Of a stretch of 62,267 nucleotides of DNA, positions 9,752 through 19,095 are shown piece after piece. The notes beneath the pieces were generated by a model that saw only the letters and a program-made list of their open reading frames with translations, did not search any database and was not told the origin of the DNA. A program made the translations under genes and the position numbers. Position 1 is the stretch's first letter, and the number at the start of each line of letters is the position of its first letter. Origin of the DNA: Actinomycetota bacterium (lineage in GTDB: Bacteria; Actinomycetota; Humimicrobiia; Humimicrobiales; Humimicrobiaceae); the NCBI GenBank assembly GCA_023380915.1, contig JAMCSM010000228.1, forward strand, positions 1-62,267, in the 5' to 3' direction.

Positions 9752-10024
9752 AAAACAATCCTTTCAAAAGTTTTCAAAATATTAAAAGTTTTAATTTATA
9801 AATGCCTGATATTTAAAACTCATTTAATAATATAATAAATAAAATAAAAAATACCATATAAATTTATAGAATTTTTATACATTTAAATTTTCATTAAATT
9901 ATAAGAAAGATAAGAAAATGTCAGTAAGTACAAAATAAATGGCGAGCTTACATTTTGCCGACTATTTCTGTATTGTGATATGCATAAATGTTTTAAGACA
10001 AAATATGCTAAAATAATATTAACC

Positions 10025-10633
10025 ATGTTTTCAAATTTTAAACACAGATTTTCTGACTGGCGAAACAGAATTCGCAATTATAATAAAATAACTAACGTCT
10101 CAAAAGACGTCAGGAGATACATTGTAATAAACGGATTTGACGGCATCATTACAATTATGGGTGTTCTGGTAGGTAATTATGTTGTAAAAGTCTCGGATTA
10201 CAAACATGTCATACTGACAAGCCTTGCTGTTTGCATTTCTCTTGGAGTATCAGGAATATGGGGGGCATATTTTTTTGAAAGCGCAGAAAGGCATAAAAGT
10301 CAGCGCGATCTTGAAAATTCCACACTTCATAAACTTGACTATACGGTAATTTATTATGCCAACAGATTTGCTTCCCTTATAACTGGCGTAGTTAACGGCA
10401 TCGCACCTGTTGTTACCGCATTAATCCCCGTCATCCCGTTCTTTTTTGGGGCAGTTGTTGATATAAGAATCTTATATTATATTTCCGGCAGTGTTGCAAT
10501 GGTAAGTCTGTTTGCAATAGGTATTTTTCTCGGTAAAACTTCAAGAACAAGATTAATTATCGGAGGCATAAAGATGCTGCTGGCTGGAATTTTCTGTGTA
10601 GCGCTTGGTCTTATACTTAATTTCATTCAGTAA
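10025..10633 (+). CDS. VIT1/CCC1-like membrane protein
   Basis: A membrane protein of about 203 residues, with three to four hydrophobic helices after a basic N-terminal segment. The IVINGFDGIITIMGVLVG segment resembles the first transmembrane region of the VIT1/CCC1 family, whose members move ferrous iron or manganese. Other recognisable blocks are SGIWGAYFFESAE and a C-terminal GGIKMLLAGIFCVALG helix. The frame is open from 9980, but the ATG at 10025 gives the more natural start. A terminator follows. Metal specificity is not determined. Confidence 0.7.
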   Translation: MFSNFKHRFSDWRNRIRNYNKITNVSKDVRRYIVINGFDGIITIMGVLVGNYVVKVSDYKHVILTSLAVCISLGVSGIWGAYFFESAERHKSQRDLENSTLHKLDYTVIYYANRFASLITGVVNGIAPVVTALIPVIPFFFGAVVDIRILYYISGSVAMVSLFAIGIFLGKTSRTRLIIGGIKMLLAGIFCVALGLILNFIQ

Positions 10634-10641
10634 AAAAAAGT

Positions 10642-10683
10642 AGAAAAGGGCTTAAATTGATTTTAAACCCTTTTCTCTTTTTA
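10642..10683 (+). terminator. Intrinsic terminator after the VIT-like gene
   Basis: AGAAAAGGG and CCCTTTTCT form a strong stem, extended inward by TTAAA/TTTAA pairing, followed by CTTTTT. It lies between two convergent genes (VIT-like and glnA). Confidence 0.75.
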
Positions 10684-10761
10684 GCCGTTAATTATTTATT
10701 TATACGAAGGAGCTTTCGTTTTTTAATAACAGCTAATATTTGCAGTATATAAAAGTTAAAA

Positions 10762-12108
10762 TTATAAAATCGGCAGATAATTTTCTACTTCATAATCTGT
10801 TACAAATGTTCTGTATCTGTCCCACTCTATTTTTTTATTCTCAATGAATTTCGTAAATATATGTTCTCCAAGTGTTTCCTTCATCAGTCTGCTGTTTTCA
10901 AGATTTTTAACTGCTTCATAAAGGTTGTCCGGTAAAGTTTCAATTCCGGCATTGTTTCTTACCATGTAATCCATTTCAAAAATATTTTCTTCAATAGGAT
11001 CCTGTAATGGATAATTATTCTTTATTCCTTCAAGACCGGCAGCAAGCATTACACTGAATGCAAGATAAGGATTGCATGCAGGGTCCGGACATCTGAATTC
11101 AACCCTTGTAGCTTTTTCCTTGCCTGGTTTGTAAAGCGGAACTCTTACCAGTGTCGATCTGTTTCTTCTTGCCCAGGAAATATATACGGGGGCTTCATAT
11201 CCCGGAACAAGCCGCTTGTAAGAATTAACCCACTGATTTGTAATGGCAACAAACTCCCTGCAGTGTTTTAAAAGACCTGCAATATAGCTTTTAGCTTCTG
11301 CAGAAAGGTTGTAATTATCCTTCGGATCAAAGAAGGCATTCTTGTCTCCCTTAAATAATGACTGATGAACATGCATCCCGCTCCCGTTAACTCCAAAAAT
11401 AGGCTTGGGCATGAATGTTGCATAAACATCATGCTTCATTGCAATTTCTTTAACAACAATCCTGTAAGTCATTGCACTGTCTGCCATTGTCAGAGCATCC
11501 TGGTATCTTAAATCAATTTCATGCTGTGACGGTGCAACTTCATGATGTGAATACTCAACACCTATTCCCATTGAATCAAGGTAAAGAATTGTTTCTCTTC
11601 TTAAATCACTTGCAACATCAAGAGTTGTAAGGTCAAAATATCCTCCGTGATCAAGAACTTCAGGAGCTCCCTTATCACTTTTAAAATAAAAGTATTCAAG
11701 TTCAGGTCCAACATAAAATGTATAACCAAGATCTTTAGCTTTTTTCAGATTTTTCTTTAAAATCCATCGTGGATCACCTTCAAAATGTTCCCCGTTTGGC
11801 TGCATGATATCGCAGAACATTCTGGCAACTCCGCTTTCCGAAGGTCTCCATGGAAGAATCTGAAAAGTTGAAGGATCGGGAAGCGCCATCATATCACTTT
11901 CCTCAATTCTTGAAAAACCTTCAATTGAAGATCCATCAAAACCCATTCCTTCTGCTAATGCCCCTTCCAGCTCCTCAACAGTAATTGAAAAACTCTTTAA
12001 CATGCCCTGCACATCAGTAAACCATAATCTAATGAATTTTATATGGTTGTCCTTGGCTTTTTTTAAGACGAACTCCCTCATTTCGTCTAATTTTTTGTTG
12101 TCATCCAT
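10762..12108 (-). CDS. glnA: Glutamine synthetase type I (GSI-alpha form)
   Basis: Ligates ammonia to glutamate with ATP; the enzyme is a cytosolic dodecamer. It has 448 residues from the ATG at 12108, which follows an AGGTGGAG ribosome site; an upstream in-frame GTG at 12141 is less likely. Conserved blocks: GFDGSSIEGF, GPELEYFYF, EYSHHEVAPSQHEIDLR, NGSGMHVHQSL, NRSTLVRVP and EFRCPDPACNPYLAFS. The adenylylation motif NLYDLP of longer GSI-beta enzymes is absent, so control is more likely transcriptional or by feedback. The gene directly upstream encodes an OmpR-type regulator, plausibly its controller. Confidence 0.97.
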   Translation of the reverse strand: MDDNKKLDEMREFVLKKAKDNHIKFIRLWFTDVQGMLKSFSITVEELEGALAEGMGFDGSSIEGFSRIEESDMMALPDPSTFQILPWRPSESGVARMFCDIMQPNGEHFEGDPRWILKKNLKKAKDLGYTFYVGPELEYFYFKSDKGAPEVLDHGGYFDLTTLDVASDLRRETILYLDSMGIGVEYSHHEVAPSQHEIDLRYQDALTMADSAMTYRIVVKEIAMKHDVYATFMPKPIFGVNGSGMHVHQSLFKGDKNAFFDPKDNYNLSAEAKSYIAGLLKHCREFVAITNQWVNSYKRLVPGYEAPVYISWARRNRSTLVRVPLYKPGKEKATRVEFRCPDPACNPYLAFSVMLAAGLEGIKNNYPLQDPIEENIFEMDYMVRNNAGIETLPDNLYEAVKNLENSRLMKETLGEHIFTKFIENKKIEWDRYRTFVTDYEVENYLPIL

Positions 12109-12273
12109 AGCTAACTCCACCTTGCTCCTTCCTAAATGCACTTGATAAAAAAAATTATTAAAAAAATATTACTGATGATTTTCATAAATGTCTTATAAAT
12201 TTAAAAATTAAAAATGATTTTTTATATTAAACCAATTATATTTCAATTAAGTTACAGAAATGTTAAATTTATG

Positions 12274-13038
12274 TTAAATCTTTTGGGAAAACATATAACC
12301 CACATTTCTGATGGTTTTAAACATCTGATCGTATGGTGAGGGAAGTTTTGAGCGTATTCTTCTCATATGAACATCAACTGTTCTGTTTCCGCCGTAAAAA
12401 TCATAACCCCATATTTTGGATAACAGAGCATTACGTGAAAAAACCTTATCTTCATTTTGTATTAAAAACTTAAGCATTTCAAATTCCTTATAGGTAAGTT
12501 CGATCGTACCTTCTTTTACTGAAAGCTCATATTTTTCCAGATTTATAATCATATCCCCGATAACTATTATATTTTTTAAATCAACAGCATTATATTTATT
12601 AAATATAAGCATTACTCTTAAAAGAAGTTCTTCCTTTAATTGATTAAGTAAAATAATATCTTCATATTTAATCAGATTGCCAAGCAGAATTCCTGCCTGA
12701 TTAATGTTAATAATTAATAATTTTGGGATCTGAACCCTTTTAAGCTCTCTTAATAATTCATAATCATAGCCCCCGCTTTTGAGCTCATCTTCAGAAAAAC
12801 TTAAAGGTTTACCTGAAATTATATTGCCTGACTTTTCAGATAAATTAAATTTTGTCAGATCTGCGGTTATCAGCCCGACGTCACTTATATCTTCTTCATC
12901 AAGTAAAGGATTATTTAACTGAAAATATGAAAAACTGTCAGGGATTTTTTTTGAGGTAACAATATAATTATTTTTAAGCAAATCTGTTACTGCCTTAATT
13001 AAATTTTTATCTCTCGAAATTATTCTGATCTTTTCCAT
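12274..13038 (-). CDS. OmpR-family winged-helix regulator with atypical receiver (GlnR-like?)
   Basis: A 254-residue protein. The C-terminal third is a clear OmpR/PhoB winged helix: ELTYKEFEMLKFL, VFSRNALLSKIWGYDF, RTVDVHMRRIRSKL and TIRNVGYMF. The N-terminal half aligns only loosely with a receiver: the usual acidic pair is replaced by SRDKN, one candidate Asp lies in LITADLTKF, and an extra segment of some 35-40 residues follows. This resembles orphan regulators such as actinobacterial GlnR, which lack a normal phosphorylation pocket. No sensor kinase gene is adjacent. It lies upstream of glnA on the same strand, which suggests nitrogen control. That link is inference. Confidence 0.8.
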   Translation of the reverse strand: MEKIRIISRDKNLIKAVTDLLKNNYIVTSKKIPDSFSYFQLNNPLLDEEDISDVGLITADLTKFNLSEKSGNIISGKPLSFSEDELKSGGYDYELLRELKRVQIPKLLIININQAGILLGNLIKYEDIILLNQLKEELLLRVMLIFNKYNAVDLKNIIVIGDMIINLEKYELSVKEGTIELTYKEFEMLKFLIQNEDKVFSRNALLSKIWGYDFYGGNRTVDVHMRRIRSKLPSPYDQMFKTIRNVGYMFSQKI

Positions 13039-13108
13039 TGTACATCCATATCTTTTTCTGCGTCTTGGTCTGTAAGTAATTTAATGTTTAATTTTTTGTC
13101 TTATCTAT

Positions 13109-14884
13109 CTATACAATGAACTTGTTTGTTATCGGGTATCTCCTGTCCTTGCCGAAAGCTCTGCGTGTTATTTTTATACCTGGAGAGCCCTGTCTTCTTT
13201 TATATTCGCTGATATCAATAAGATGCATAACCATTTTAACACTTTCGGCAGGATAACCAAGATTGTTTACCATGTAATCAAAGTCCATATCTTCTTCAAG
13301 ATATGCTTTGATGATTCTGTCTAGCAAATCATAAAGGGGCAGAGTGTCCTGATCTTTTTGATCCGGTCTTAACTCCGCTGAAGGAGTTTTTGTAAGGATG
13401 CTTTCAGGAATTATATTATTAAATTTTTTGTTAATGAAAGCGCAAAGCGAATATACCCTGGTTTTATAAATATCTTTAATGGGGGAAAGCCCTCCTGCCA
13501 TATCCCCGTATAAAGTGCAGTAGCCAACACTAGTTTCGCTTTTGTTGCCTGTGGAAAGTACCAGCCAGCAAAATTCATTTGAAAGAGCCATAAGGATGTT
13601 TCCCCTGATCCTTGCCTGGATGTTTTCCTTTGTAATGTTTATTTCATCTGATTTAAAAACATCTTTAAGTGTTCCAATATATGAATTATACAGTTCCGTT
13701 ATAGGAATTTTCATTGAATTTATTTTAATATTTTGTGCCAGTTTCATTGAATCTTCAATGCTTTCCCTGCTTGAAAACGGAGAAGGCATTAATATTCCTG
13801 TAACGTTTTTGTTTCCAATTGCCATGGCAGCGATAACTGCAGTCAATGCGGAATCGACACCTCCGCTTAATCCTACAACAGCTTTATTAAAACCATTTTT
13901 ATACAGATAGTCTCTTGTTCCAAGAATTAAGGCTTCAAGTATTTCCTCATCTTCACATGAGATTAAATCTTCATATTTTATGCTGTCAGCCTTGCCTGAT
14001 ATTTTTTTATTTGAGGACTTCACAATGTTTTTTGAATCTGAATTATGTGGCGGTATTTCAATTAATTCATATTTGTAAGATTCTTTTTCGGGCAATTCAA
14101 GCCTCTGGTTCTTGTATCTTGTATCTTTTAACCTGATTGATTCAACTTCCTCCAGGTCAAGATCATAAACAAGCATGTCTTCTTCAAAAGGTATACCTCT
14201 GGCAAGTATTTTGCCGTTGGCATCAATAATTAAAGAGTTACCATCAAATACCAGCTCATCCTGTCCGCCAACAAGGTTTACATATATGATACAGGCTCTG
14301 CAGTCCGTTGCTCTTGTATGCAGCATTTTTTCACGCTCAAAAATTTTTCCGCTATGATAAGGAGAAGCAGAAATATTAATTAATAATTGTGCCCCGCCGG
14401 CAACAGCCTGAATTTTGGCGGGTCCTTCAGGATAATAAATATCTTCACAAATACTTACTCCAACCAGACTGTCTTTAATTTTAAATATTTTATTGCTGCT
14501 TCCCCTTTGAAAATATCTTTCTTCATCAAAAACTGAATAATTGGGTAAATACTGCTTGTTATAAACAGATATGATTTTTTTATTATGCATTATTGCTGCG
14601 GAGTTAAAGATTTCATTTTTTTTGCTGACAAAACCGCATATTATTGTAATATTTTGTGAAAGCAGCTTTATTTTCTCAATATATTCCAGATTTTTATCAA
14701 CAAATGAAGGTTTTAACAGCAGATCCTCAGGAGGATATCCTGTCAGGGCAAGCTCAGGAAATATGACAATGTCACAGGAAAATTCTTTTGCCTTATTAAC
14801 GGATTTTGCAATTAAGTTAAAATTATCCGGAAAATCACCAACAGTAGGATTAATTTGTGCAGCACATAATCTTAAAATGCTGAT
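13109..14884 (-). CDS. nadE: Glutamine-dependent NAD+ synthetase, non-AUG start
   Basis: About 592 residues: an N-terminal nitrilase-type glutaminase and a C-terminal NAD synthetase, which amidates nicotinic acid adenine dinucleotide. Glutaminase triad: Glu in FPELALTGYPPEDLL, a Lys in the ISVYNKQYLPNY region, Cys in GVSICEDIYYPEGP. The synthetase P-loop is GLSGGVDSALTAV. The ATG at 14590 would remove the catalytic Glu, and homology extends upstream to LCAAQINPTVGDF. No ATG, GTG or TTG exists between that block and an in-frame TAA. An AGGAG site precedes ATC at 14884 (and ATT at 14878), so a non-canonical start is proposed. The exact start is uncertain. Confidence 0.9.
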   Translation of the reverse strand: MSILRLCAAQINPTVGDFPDNFNLIAKSVNKAKEFSCDIVIFPELALTGYPPEDLLLKPSFVDKNLEYIEKIKLLSQNITIICGFVSKKNEIFNSAAIMHNKKIISVYNKQYLPNYSVFDEERYFQRGSSNKIFKIKDSLVGVSICEDIYYPEGPAKIQAVAGGAQLLINISASPYHSGKIFEREKMLHTRATDCRACIIYVNLVGGQDELVFDGNSLIIDANGKILARGIPFEEDMLVYDLDLEEVESIRLKDTRYKNQRLELPEKESYKYELIEIPPHNSDSKNIVKSSNKKISGKADSIKYEDLISCEDEEILEALILGTRDYLYKNGFNKAVVGLSGGVDSALTAVIAAMAIGNKNVTGILMPSPFSSRESIEDSMKLAQNIKINSMKIPITELYNSYIGTLKDVFKSDEINITKENIQARIRGNILMALSNEFCWLVLSTGNKSETSVGYCTLYGDMAGGLSPIKDIYKTRVYSLCAFINKKFNNIIPESILTKTPSAELRPDQKDQDTLPLYDLLDRIIKAYLEEDMDFDYMVNNLGYPAESVKMVMHLIDISEYKRRQGSPGIKITRRAFGKDRRYPITNKFIV

Positions 14885-14963
14885 ATTTACTCCTTTTTAT
14901 GCTTTATAATTTGCCTAAAGGAAGAAATACAGGCTCATTTTGTAAAAAATTTCAACCGGAAGT

Positions 14964-15284
14964 TTATTCCTGCCGTCCGAGTTTTTCCCTTATTTCCTTT
15001 GAAATTCTGTCAGGTGTCCACCTTGGCTCCCATACAAGATTAACATTTACCTTTCCCACACCATTCATTTTTTCAATTCTTTCTTTTGCCTGGTCTTTAA
15101 TAAATGTATGCATGGGGCAAGCCATAGTTGTAAATGTCATGTCAACATTTACATCATTATTATCATTTATATCAACCTTGTAAATTAAACCCAGATCAAC
15201 AATGTTTATGGGAATTTCCGGGTCATAAACTTCTGAAAGAGCTTTCAAAACATCATTTTCGGTTAATTTTTTTGTCTCATTCAT
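14964..15284 (-). CDS. DUF59/MIP18-family Fe-S assembly factor (SufT-like)
   Basis: A 106-residue DUF59 protein. Key segments are VYDPEIPINIVDLGLIY and the motif MTFTTMACPMHTFIKDQA, with the conserved reactive Cys. Family members such as SufT help mature or deliver iron-sulfur clusters. The start at 15284 follows a GGAG site; an upstream in-frame ATG at 15302 is less likely. It lies 51 bases downstream of the cysteine desulfurase gene on the same strand, so a shared operon for Fe-S assembly is likely. Confidence 0.88.
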   Translation of the reverse strand: MNETKKLTENDVLKALSEVYDPEIPINIVDLGLIYKVDINDNNDVNVDMTFTTMACPMHTFIKDQAKERIEKMNGVGKVNVNLVWEPRWTPDRISKEIREKLGRQE

Positions 15285-15334
15285 TAATTTTCTCCATTTC
15301 ATTTACAGCCGAATTTTATAAAAATATATCAAAC

Positions 15335-16537
15335 TTATCTAAAAATAAAATATTTATCACTGCCTTTTTCTCTGTATAAAGGGTAATGGTTTCTAAGGTC
15401 GGTAATAATATCAGGAAGAATATTTAAAAGAAAGTCAACTTCTTCAACGGTATTTTCAAAACCAAGAGAAATCCTTATGGATCCTCTGGCATATTCAGGG
15501 CAAATTCCCATTGCAAGCAAAGCTTCACTGGCTTCGGAATTAATGCTTTTGCATGCCGAACCAGCCGAAACTGCAATCCCAAATTCATTCAGTTTGTTAA
15601 CCAGATCTGCTGACTCAACATATTTGAAAGTAAAATTACAATTTCCCGGGAGTCTTTTTTGCGGATGTCCGTTATATATTACATCACTTATTTTCCCCAT
15701 GATACGATCTTTTAAATAATCTCTTAAACCTGCTACTTTTTCATTTCTCTCGTTGAAATTTGCTGACAGGATTTCAGTTGCCTTTGCCAGCCCTGATATC
15801 CCGGGAATATTTTCAGTTCCTGATCTTCTTCCTCTTTCCTGTCCGCCTCCATATATTTGGGGCATGACCTTTGTGCCTCTTCTTACAAATAATGCACCAA
15901 CTCCCTTTGGTGCATAAATCTTATGACCCGAAATTGACAGGAGATCCACGTTAAATAAATCAACATCAATATTAATGCTCATATAGCTTTGAACTGCGTC
16001 ACAATGAAAAATAATATTATTTTCCCTTGTGATTTTTCCAATTTCCTCAATAGGCTGCAGAGCCCCCATTACGTTATTTGCATGCATTATTGAAACAAGA
16101 ATGGTTTCATTTGTAAGAGCATTTTTTACATCATCGGGATTTACGATTCCATTGCTGTCAACCGGAAGATAAGTAACTTTAAAACCTTCCTGTTCAAGTA
16201 CTTTTAACGGCATATGAACAGCAGGATGTTCAATTTCAGAAGTTATTATGTGATTTCCTTTTTTATAGTAAGCTTCAGCTATGCCAAATATTGCAATATT
16301 GTTGCTTTCAGTACCTCCGCTTGTAAAAAGTATTTCATCAGAATACGAATTGATTGCCTTTGCAATAACTGCTCTTGAGTTTTCCAGCATACGTTTAGCT
16401 TCAACCCCCGGCATATGCGGCTCTGATGCATTGCCGAAATAAAGTGTCATTGCATCATGCACAACTTTTGCCACTTCAGGAATTACAGGAGTAGTGGCGC
16501 TGTGATCAAAATAAATATATTCTGAAAATTTCTGCAT
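15335..16537 (-). CDS. Cysteine desulfurase, NifS/IscS family
   Basis: A 400-residue PLP enzyme that removes sulfur from cysteine for Fe-S clusters or thio-modification. Visible are FDHSATTPVIPEV, FTSGGTESNN, the PLP lysine in SGHKIYAPKG, GGGQERGRRSGTEN and the catalytic cysteine in AGSACKS (about residue 330), in the short loop typical of the NifS/IscS class. A scaffold IscU/NifU gene is not adjacent; a DUF59 gene is. The gene is divergent from the PAP2-like gene across an AT-rich gap. Confidence 0.95.
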   Translation of the reverse strand: MQKFSEYIYFDHSATTPVIPEVAKVVHDAMTLYFGNASEPHMPGVEAKRMLENSRAVIAKAINSYSDEILFTSGGTESNNIAIFGIAEAYYKKGNHIITSEIEHPAVHMPLKVLEQEGFKVTYLPVDSNGIVNPDDVKNALTNETILVSIMHANNVMGALQPIEEIGKITRENNIIFHCDAVQSYMSINIDVDLFNVDLLSISGHKIYAPKGVGALFVRRGTKVMPQIYGGGQERGRRSGTENIPGISGLAKATEILSANFNERNEKVAGLRDYLKDRIMGKISDVIYNGHPQKRLPGNCNFTFKYVESADLVNKLNEFGIAVSAGSACKSINSEASEALLAMGICPEYARGSIRISLGFENTVEEVDFLLNILPDIITDLRNHYPLYREKGSDKYFIFR

Positions 16538-16858
16538 AATATATAGTATAAATTATTATTTTTATCTTAAAAATTTATTTAAAGAATTTTACTTCTTTTA
16601 AATTAAAAAATACAGCAGTCAAATTCTGCATAGTTAAATTAAAAAGTTTAAAAAATATTATTATATAAAATTCTGCTTAATTAAATTTCTTAAACTTTAT
16701 CAGGTTTTAAGTTAAATATTAATACTAATGTATATAAAAATAAATTCAAACCTTCATCAAAGAAATTTAAATAAATTTATTTTTTAATGATTTTATATTA
16801 AAGTATTTTCCATTGTAAATTTTAGTATTTTTATTTATTCCATAAAGGAAATATTATT
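16538..16858. other. AT-rich divergent intergenic region
   Basis: 321 very AT-rich bases between two divergent genes, so it should hold both promoters. An AAAGGA ribosome site for the PAP2-like gene is at the right end. No RNA gene or repeat is visible. Confidence 0.5.
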
Positions 16859-17470
16859 TTGAAGGTTAATAAATTTGCCAAAACCATATCCTATATTTTT
16901 GACGGATCTTATATTTCAATTCCTGCATATCTGATAATTAATATATTCATGCTTAAGACGGCAGGAGAAGTTACGATGTGGACGTTACTTTGCATTTTAT
17001 TCGGGAGTATAATGCCGTTTATATTTGTTGTATTTCTTTATAAGAAAAAAGTTATTAATGACCTGCATGTACCAAGAAGGGAAGACAGGTTAAAACCGCT
17101 TTTTATAAGTAATTTAAGCTACCTGATCGCATTTTTTGTTTTTTATATTTTAAAGGCTCCTGTTTATTTAAGAGCATTGTTTTTCACATCTTTTATTACA
17201 ACTTTTTTACTGACTGTCATAACATACTTCTGGAAAATTAGTTTCCATACAAGCTGGATAACTTTCACATCCATAACTTATTATATATTTTTCGGAAAAT
17301 GGACATTGTTTTTAATGCTGCTCATTCCGCTTGTTGCCTGGGCAAGAATAAAAATAAAACGGCATACAATCGCACAGGTTATAGCAGGTTCACTTCTTAC
17401 CATGATTACTGCCTCATTTGGATACAGCCTTTTTGGTCTTTTTGATATTTTTCAGATTATAAGACTGTGA
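16859..17470 (+). CDS. PAP2-superfamily-like membrane protein
   Basis: A 203-residue membrane protein with about six hydrophobic helices and a TTG start after an AAAGGA site. The C-terminal part, SFHTSWITF followed by RIKIKRHTIAQVIAGSL, resembles the second and third motifs of PAP2 phosphatases (SxHT and an Arg-x5-His-like block). PDLHVPRRED-like residues (NDLHVPRREDR) may stand for the first motif. A lipid phosphatase or related role is possible, but one or more catalytic residues may be missing. The 3' end overlaps the convergent DUF2085 gene by 19 bases. Confidence 0.65.
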   Translation: MKVNKFAKTISYIFDGSYISIPAYLIINIFMLKTAGEVTMWTLLCILFGSIMPFIFVVFLYKKKVINDLHVPRREDRLKPLFISNLSYLIAFFVFYILKAPVYLRALFFTSFITTFLLTVITYFWKISFHTSWITFTSITYYIFFGKWTLFLMLLIPLVAWARIKIKRHTIAQVIAGSLLTMITASFGYSLFGLFDIFQIIRL

Positions 17471-18132
17471 AGTTCGTACATAATAAAGAGTTCAATTAAA
17501 GCTGCTGTCAGTGCAATAACGGATGGAACTGCAAGATATCTGCTGAAGAGTTTCTGAGCTTTTTGTGAAAAAGAAGGTATGAGCAGAAACAATGTGAGGT
17601 TTGTAAAATAAAAGGTAAAAATAACTGCAATCCCGTTTAAGTAATAAAAAAAAGTACCAAAGATTGCGGGTTGAAGAAGCATAATTATCATAATACTTAA
17701 AGAAACTGCCATGAAATAAATGAAATATTTAAAATGATAAAATATTCTTTCCCACCGGGAAACTTTATAGTATTGATAAACAAATATAGGATAAATAATG
17801 ATAGCAATACCTGATCCAAACAAATATCCGGTAATTAACCTTAAAATATTATTTGTTTCATAAACACCCAAATATGAAAGAGCACCATCAACTATAGCGG
17901 AAAGTATGAACATTATTGAAAGTATCATTATATAAACAGGCGGAAGATCCGATTCTTTTTTTCTGAATGTTAAAAATAAAAAAATTATGGAAATCAGAAA
18001 ACCTATATATATTCCTGAACATCTTGAGCAAACCGGCATTAATATTTTCCCGAAAAACAAAGTTCTTTCAGGAATCTGATGACACACTGAAAACCCCAGG
18101 CTGTTTATGAATTGTGATATTTTTAAAGCCAT
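17452..18132 (-). CDS. DUF2085 family membrane protein
   Basis: A 226-residue membrane protein. Near the N-terminus it has the DUF2085 signature: a CHQIPERTLFF segment followed by CSRCSGIYIGFL, a Cys-His plus Cys-x-x-Cys pattern that may bind a metal. Five or six hydrophobic helices follow. The function of the family is unknown. It is convergent with the PAP2-like gene and shares its 3' end. Confidence 0.8.
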   Translation of the reverse strand: MALKISQFINSLGFSVCHQIPERTLFFGKILMPVCSRCSGIYIGFLISIIFLFLTFRKKESDLPPVYIMILSIMFILSAIVDGALSYLGVYETNNILRLITGYLFGSGIAIIIYPIFVYQYYKVSRWERIFYHFKYFIYFMAVSLSIMIIMLLQPAIFGTFFYYLNGIAVIFTFYFTNLTLFLLIPSFSQKAQKLFSRYLAVPSVIALTAALIELFIMYELHSLII

Positions 18133-18380
18133 TTATTAAAAAAATATTAAAATTAATAAAAAATCAACCGCAATGCAACATTAATATTAATTAAATTTAT
18201 TAAGAAATTCAGGTGAAATCTAAAAAATCTTCTTTTTTAATTGTTATTATAATATTTAATTTGCAATTTAAGATTAAGAATATTATAAAAAGTAGTAAAA
18301 CTGTAGTTTTTTATTTTTCATATTGTTAGAATGATTAAAATTAATTTATCAATTTTTTTATATTAATGCGGAGAAACAAT

Positions 18381-19040
18381 ATGATTGCTGACTTACATAC
18401 GCATACTTTTTTATCTGACGGGGCAAACAGCCCTATTGAACTTATAAGGCTGGCTTATTCAAACGGATATTCTGTTATAGGAATAACTGATCATGCAAGT
18501 TATTCCAATATTGATTATATTATTGCGGCGGCAGTAAGAGACTGTGAACTTGCTCAAAGATACTGGGATATAAAAGCTGTCCCGGGAGTTGAACTTACAA
18601 ATATTCCTGCTAAAAGCATTAATGAGATGGCAAAATATGCACGGGAAAATGGTGCAAAACTGGTTGTAGTTCACGGAGAAAGCATATCTGAAAAAGTGGA
18701 AGCCGGCACTGATTATAATGCTGTAAATTCAGATTATGTTGATATTCTGGCACATCCAGGCCTTATAACTTTTGATGAAGCAAAAGAAGCTTCCAAAAGA
18801 GGAATTTATCTGGAAATTACAAGCAGGGAAGGACATTGCCTTACAAACGGACATGTAGTTAAGACAGGCAGAGCTGCAGGTGCAAAATTTCTCATAAACA
18901 GCGATTCACATATCCATAAGGATCTTTATGCAGGCGACATGCAAATAAGGGTTGCAAAAGGGGCAGGACTTGAAGAAAATGAAATAAAGGAAATTTTTAA
19001 TACAAATGTTAAACGTCTTTTAAAAAAATCAGGATACTGA
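18381..19040 (+). CDS. PHP-domain phosphoesterase (histidinol phosphatase-type)
   Basis: A 219-residue PHP-fold metal-dependent hydrolase. Motifs: DLHTHTFLSDG at the N-terminus (HxH), ITDHASYSN, VPGVELTN, ILAHPG, and NSDSHIHKDL (Asp-x-His) near the C-terminus. The set of metal ligands looks complete. The substrate may be a phosphate ester; the family includes histidinol phosphatases and nucleases. The ATG at 18381 follows GCGGAG, while an in-frame ATG at 18366 lacks a site. A 130-base copy of its 3' region follows at 19096-19225. Confidence 0.88.
   Translation: MIADLHTHTFLSDGANSPIELIRLAYSNGYSVIGITDHASYSNIDYIIAAAVRDCELAQRYWDIKAVPGVELTNIPAKSINEMAKYARENGAKLVVVHGESISEKVEAGTDYNAVNSDYVDILAHPGLITFDEAKEASKRGIYLEITSREGHCLTNGHVVKTGRAAGAKFLINSDSHIHKDLYAGDMQIRVAKGAGLEENEIKEIFNTNVKRLLKKSGY
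18851..18980 (+). repeat. Direct repeat, copy A (inside the PHP gene)
   Basis: 130 bases inside the PHP gene that reappear at 19096-19225 with six mismatches (about 95 percent identity). It encodes the segment from HVVKTGRAAG to the GAGLEEN region, including the metal-binding NSDSH. Confidence 0.95.
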
Positions 19041-19095
19041 CAGTTTTTGCTGTAAAAATTCCAGATACAGCATATAATTAAAAATTTTTATTAGA

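Noticed and set aside
12109..12141. GTG at 12141 as the glnA start
   Set aside because: The ATG at 12108 has a better ribosome site and gives the normal N-terminus.
14590..14592. ATG as the nadE start
   Set aside because: It would remove the conserved glutaminase N-terminus and its catalytic Glu, although the frame and homology continue upstream.
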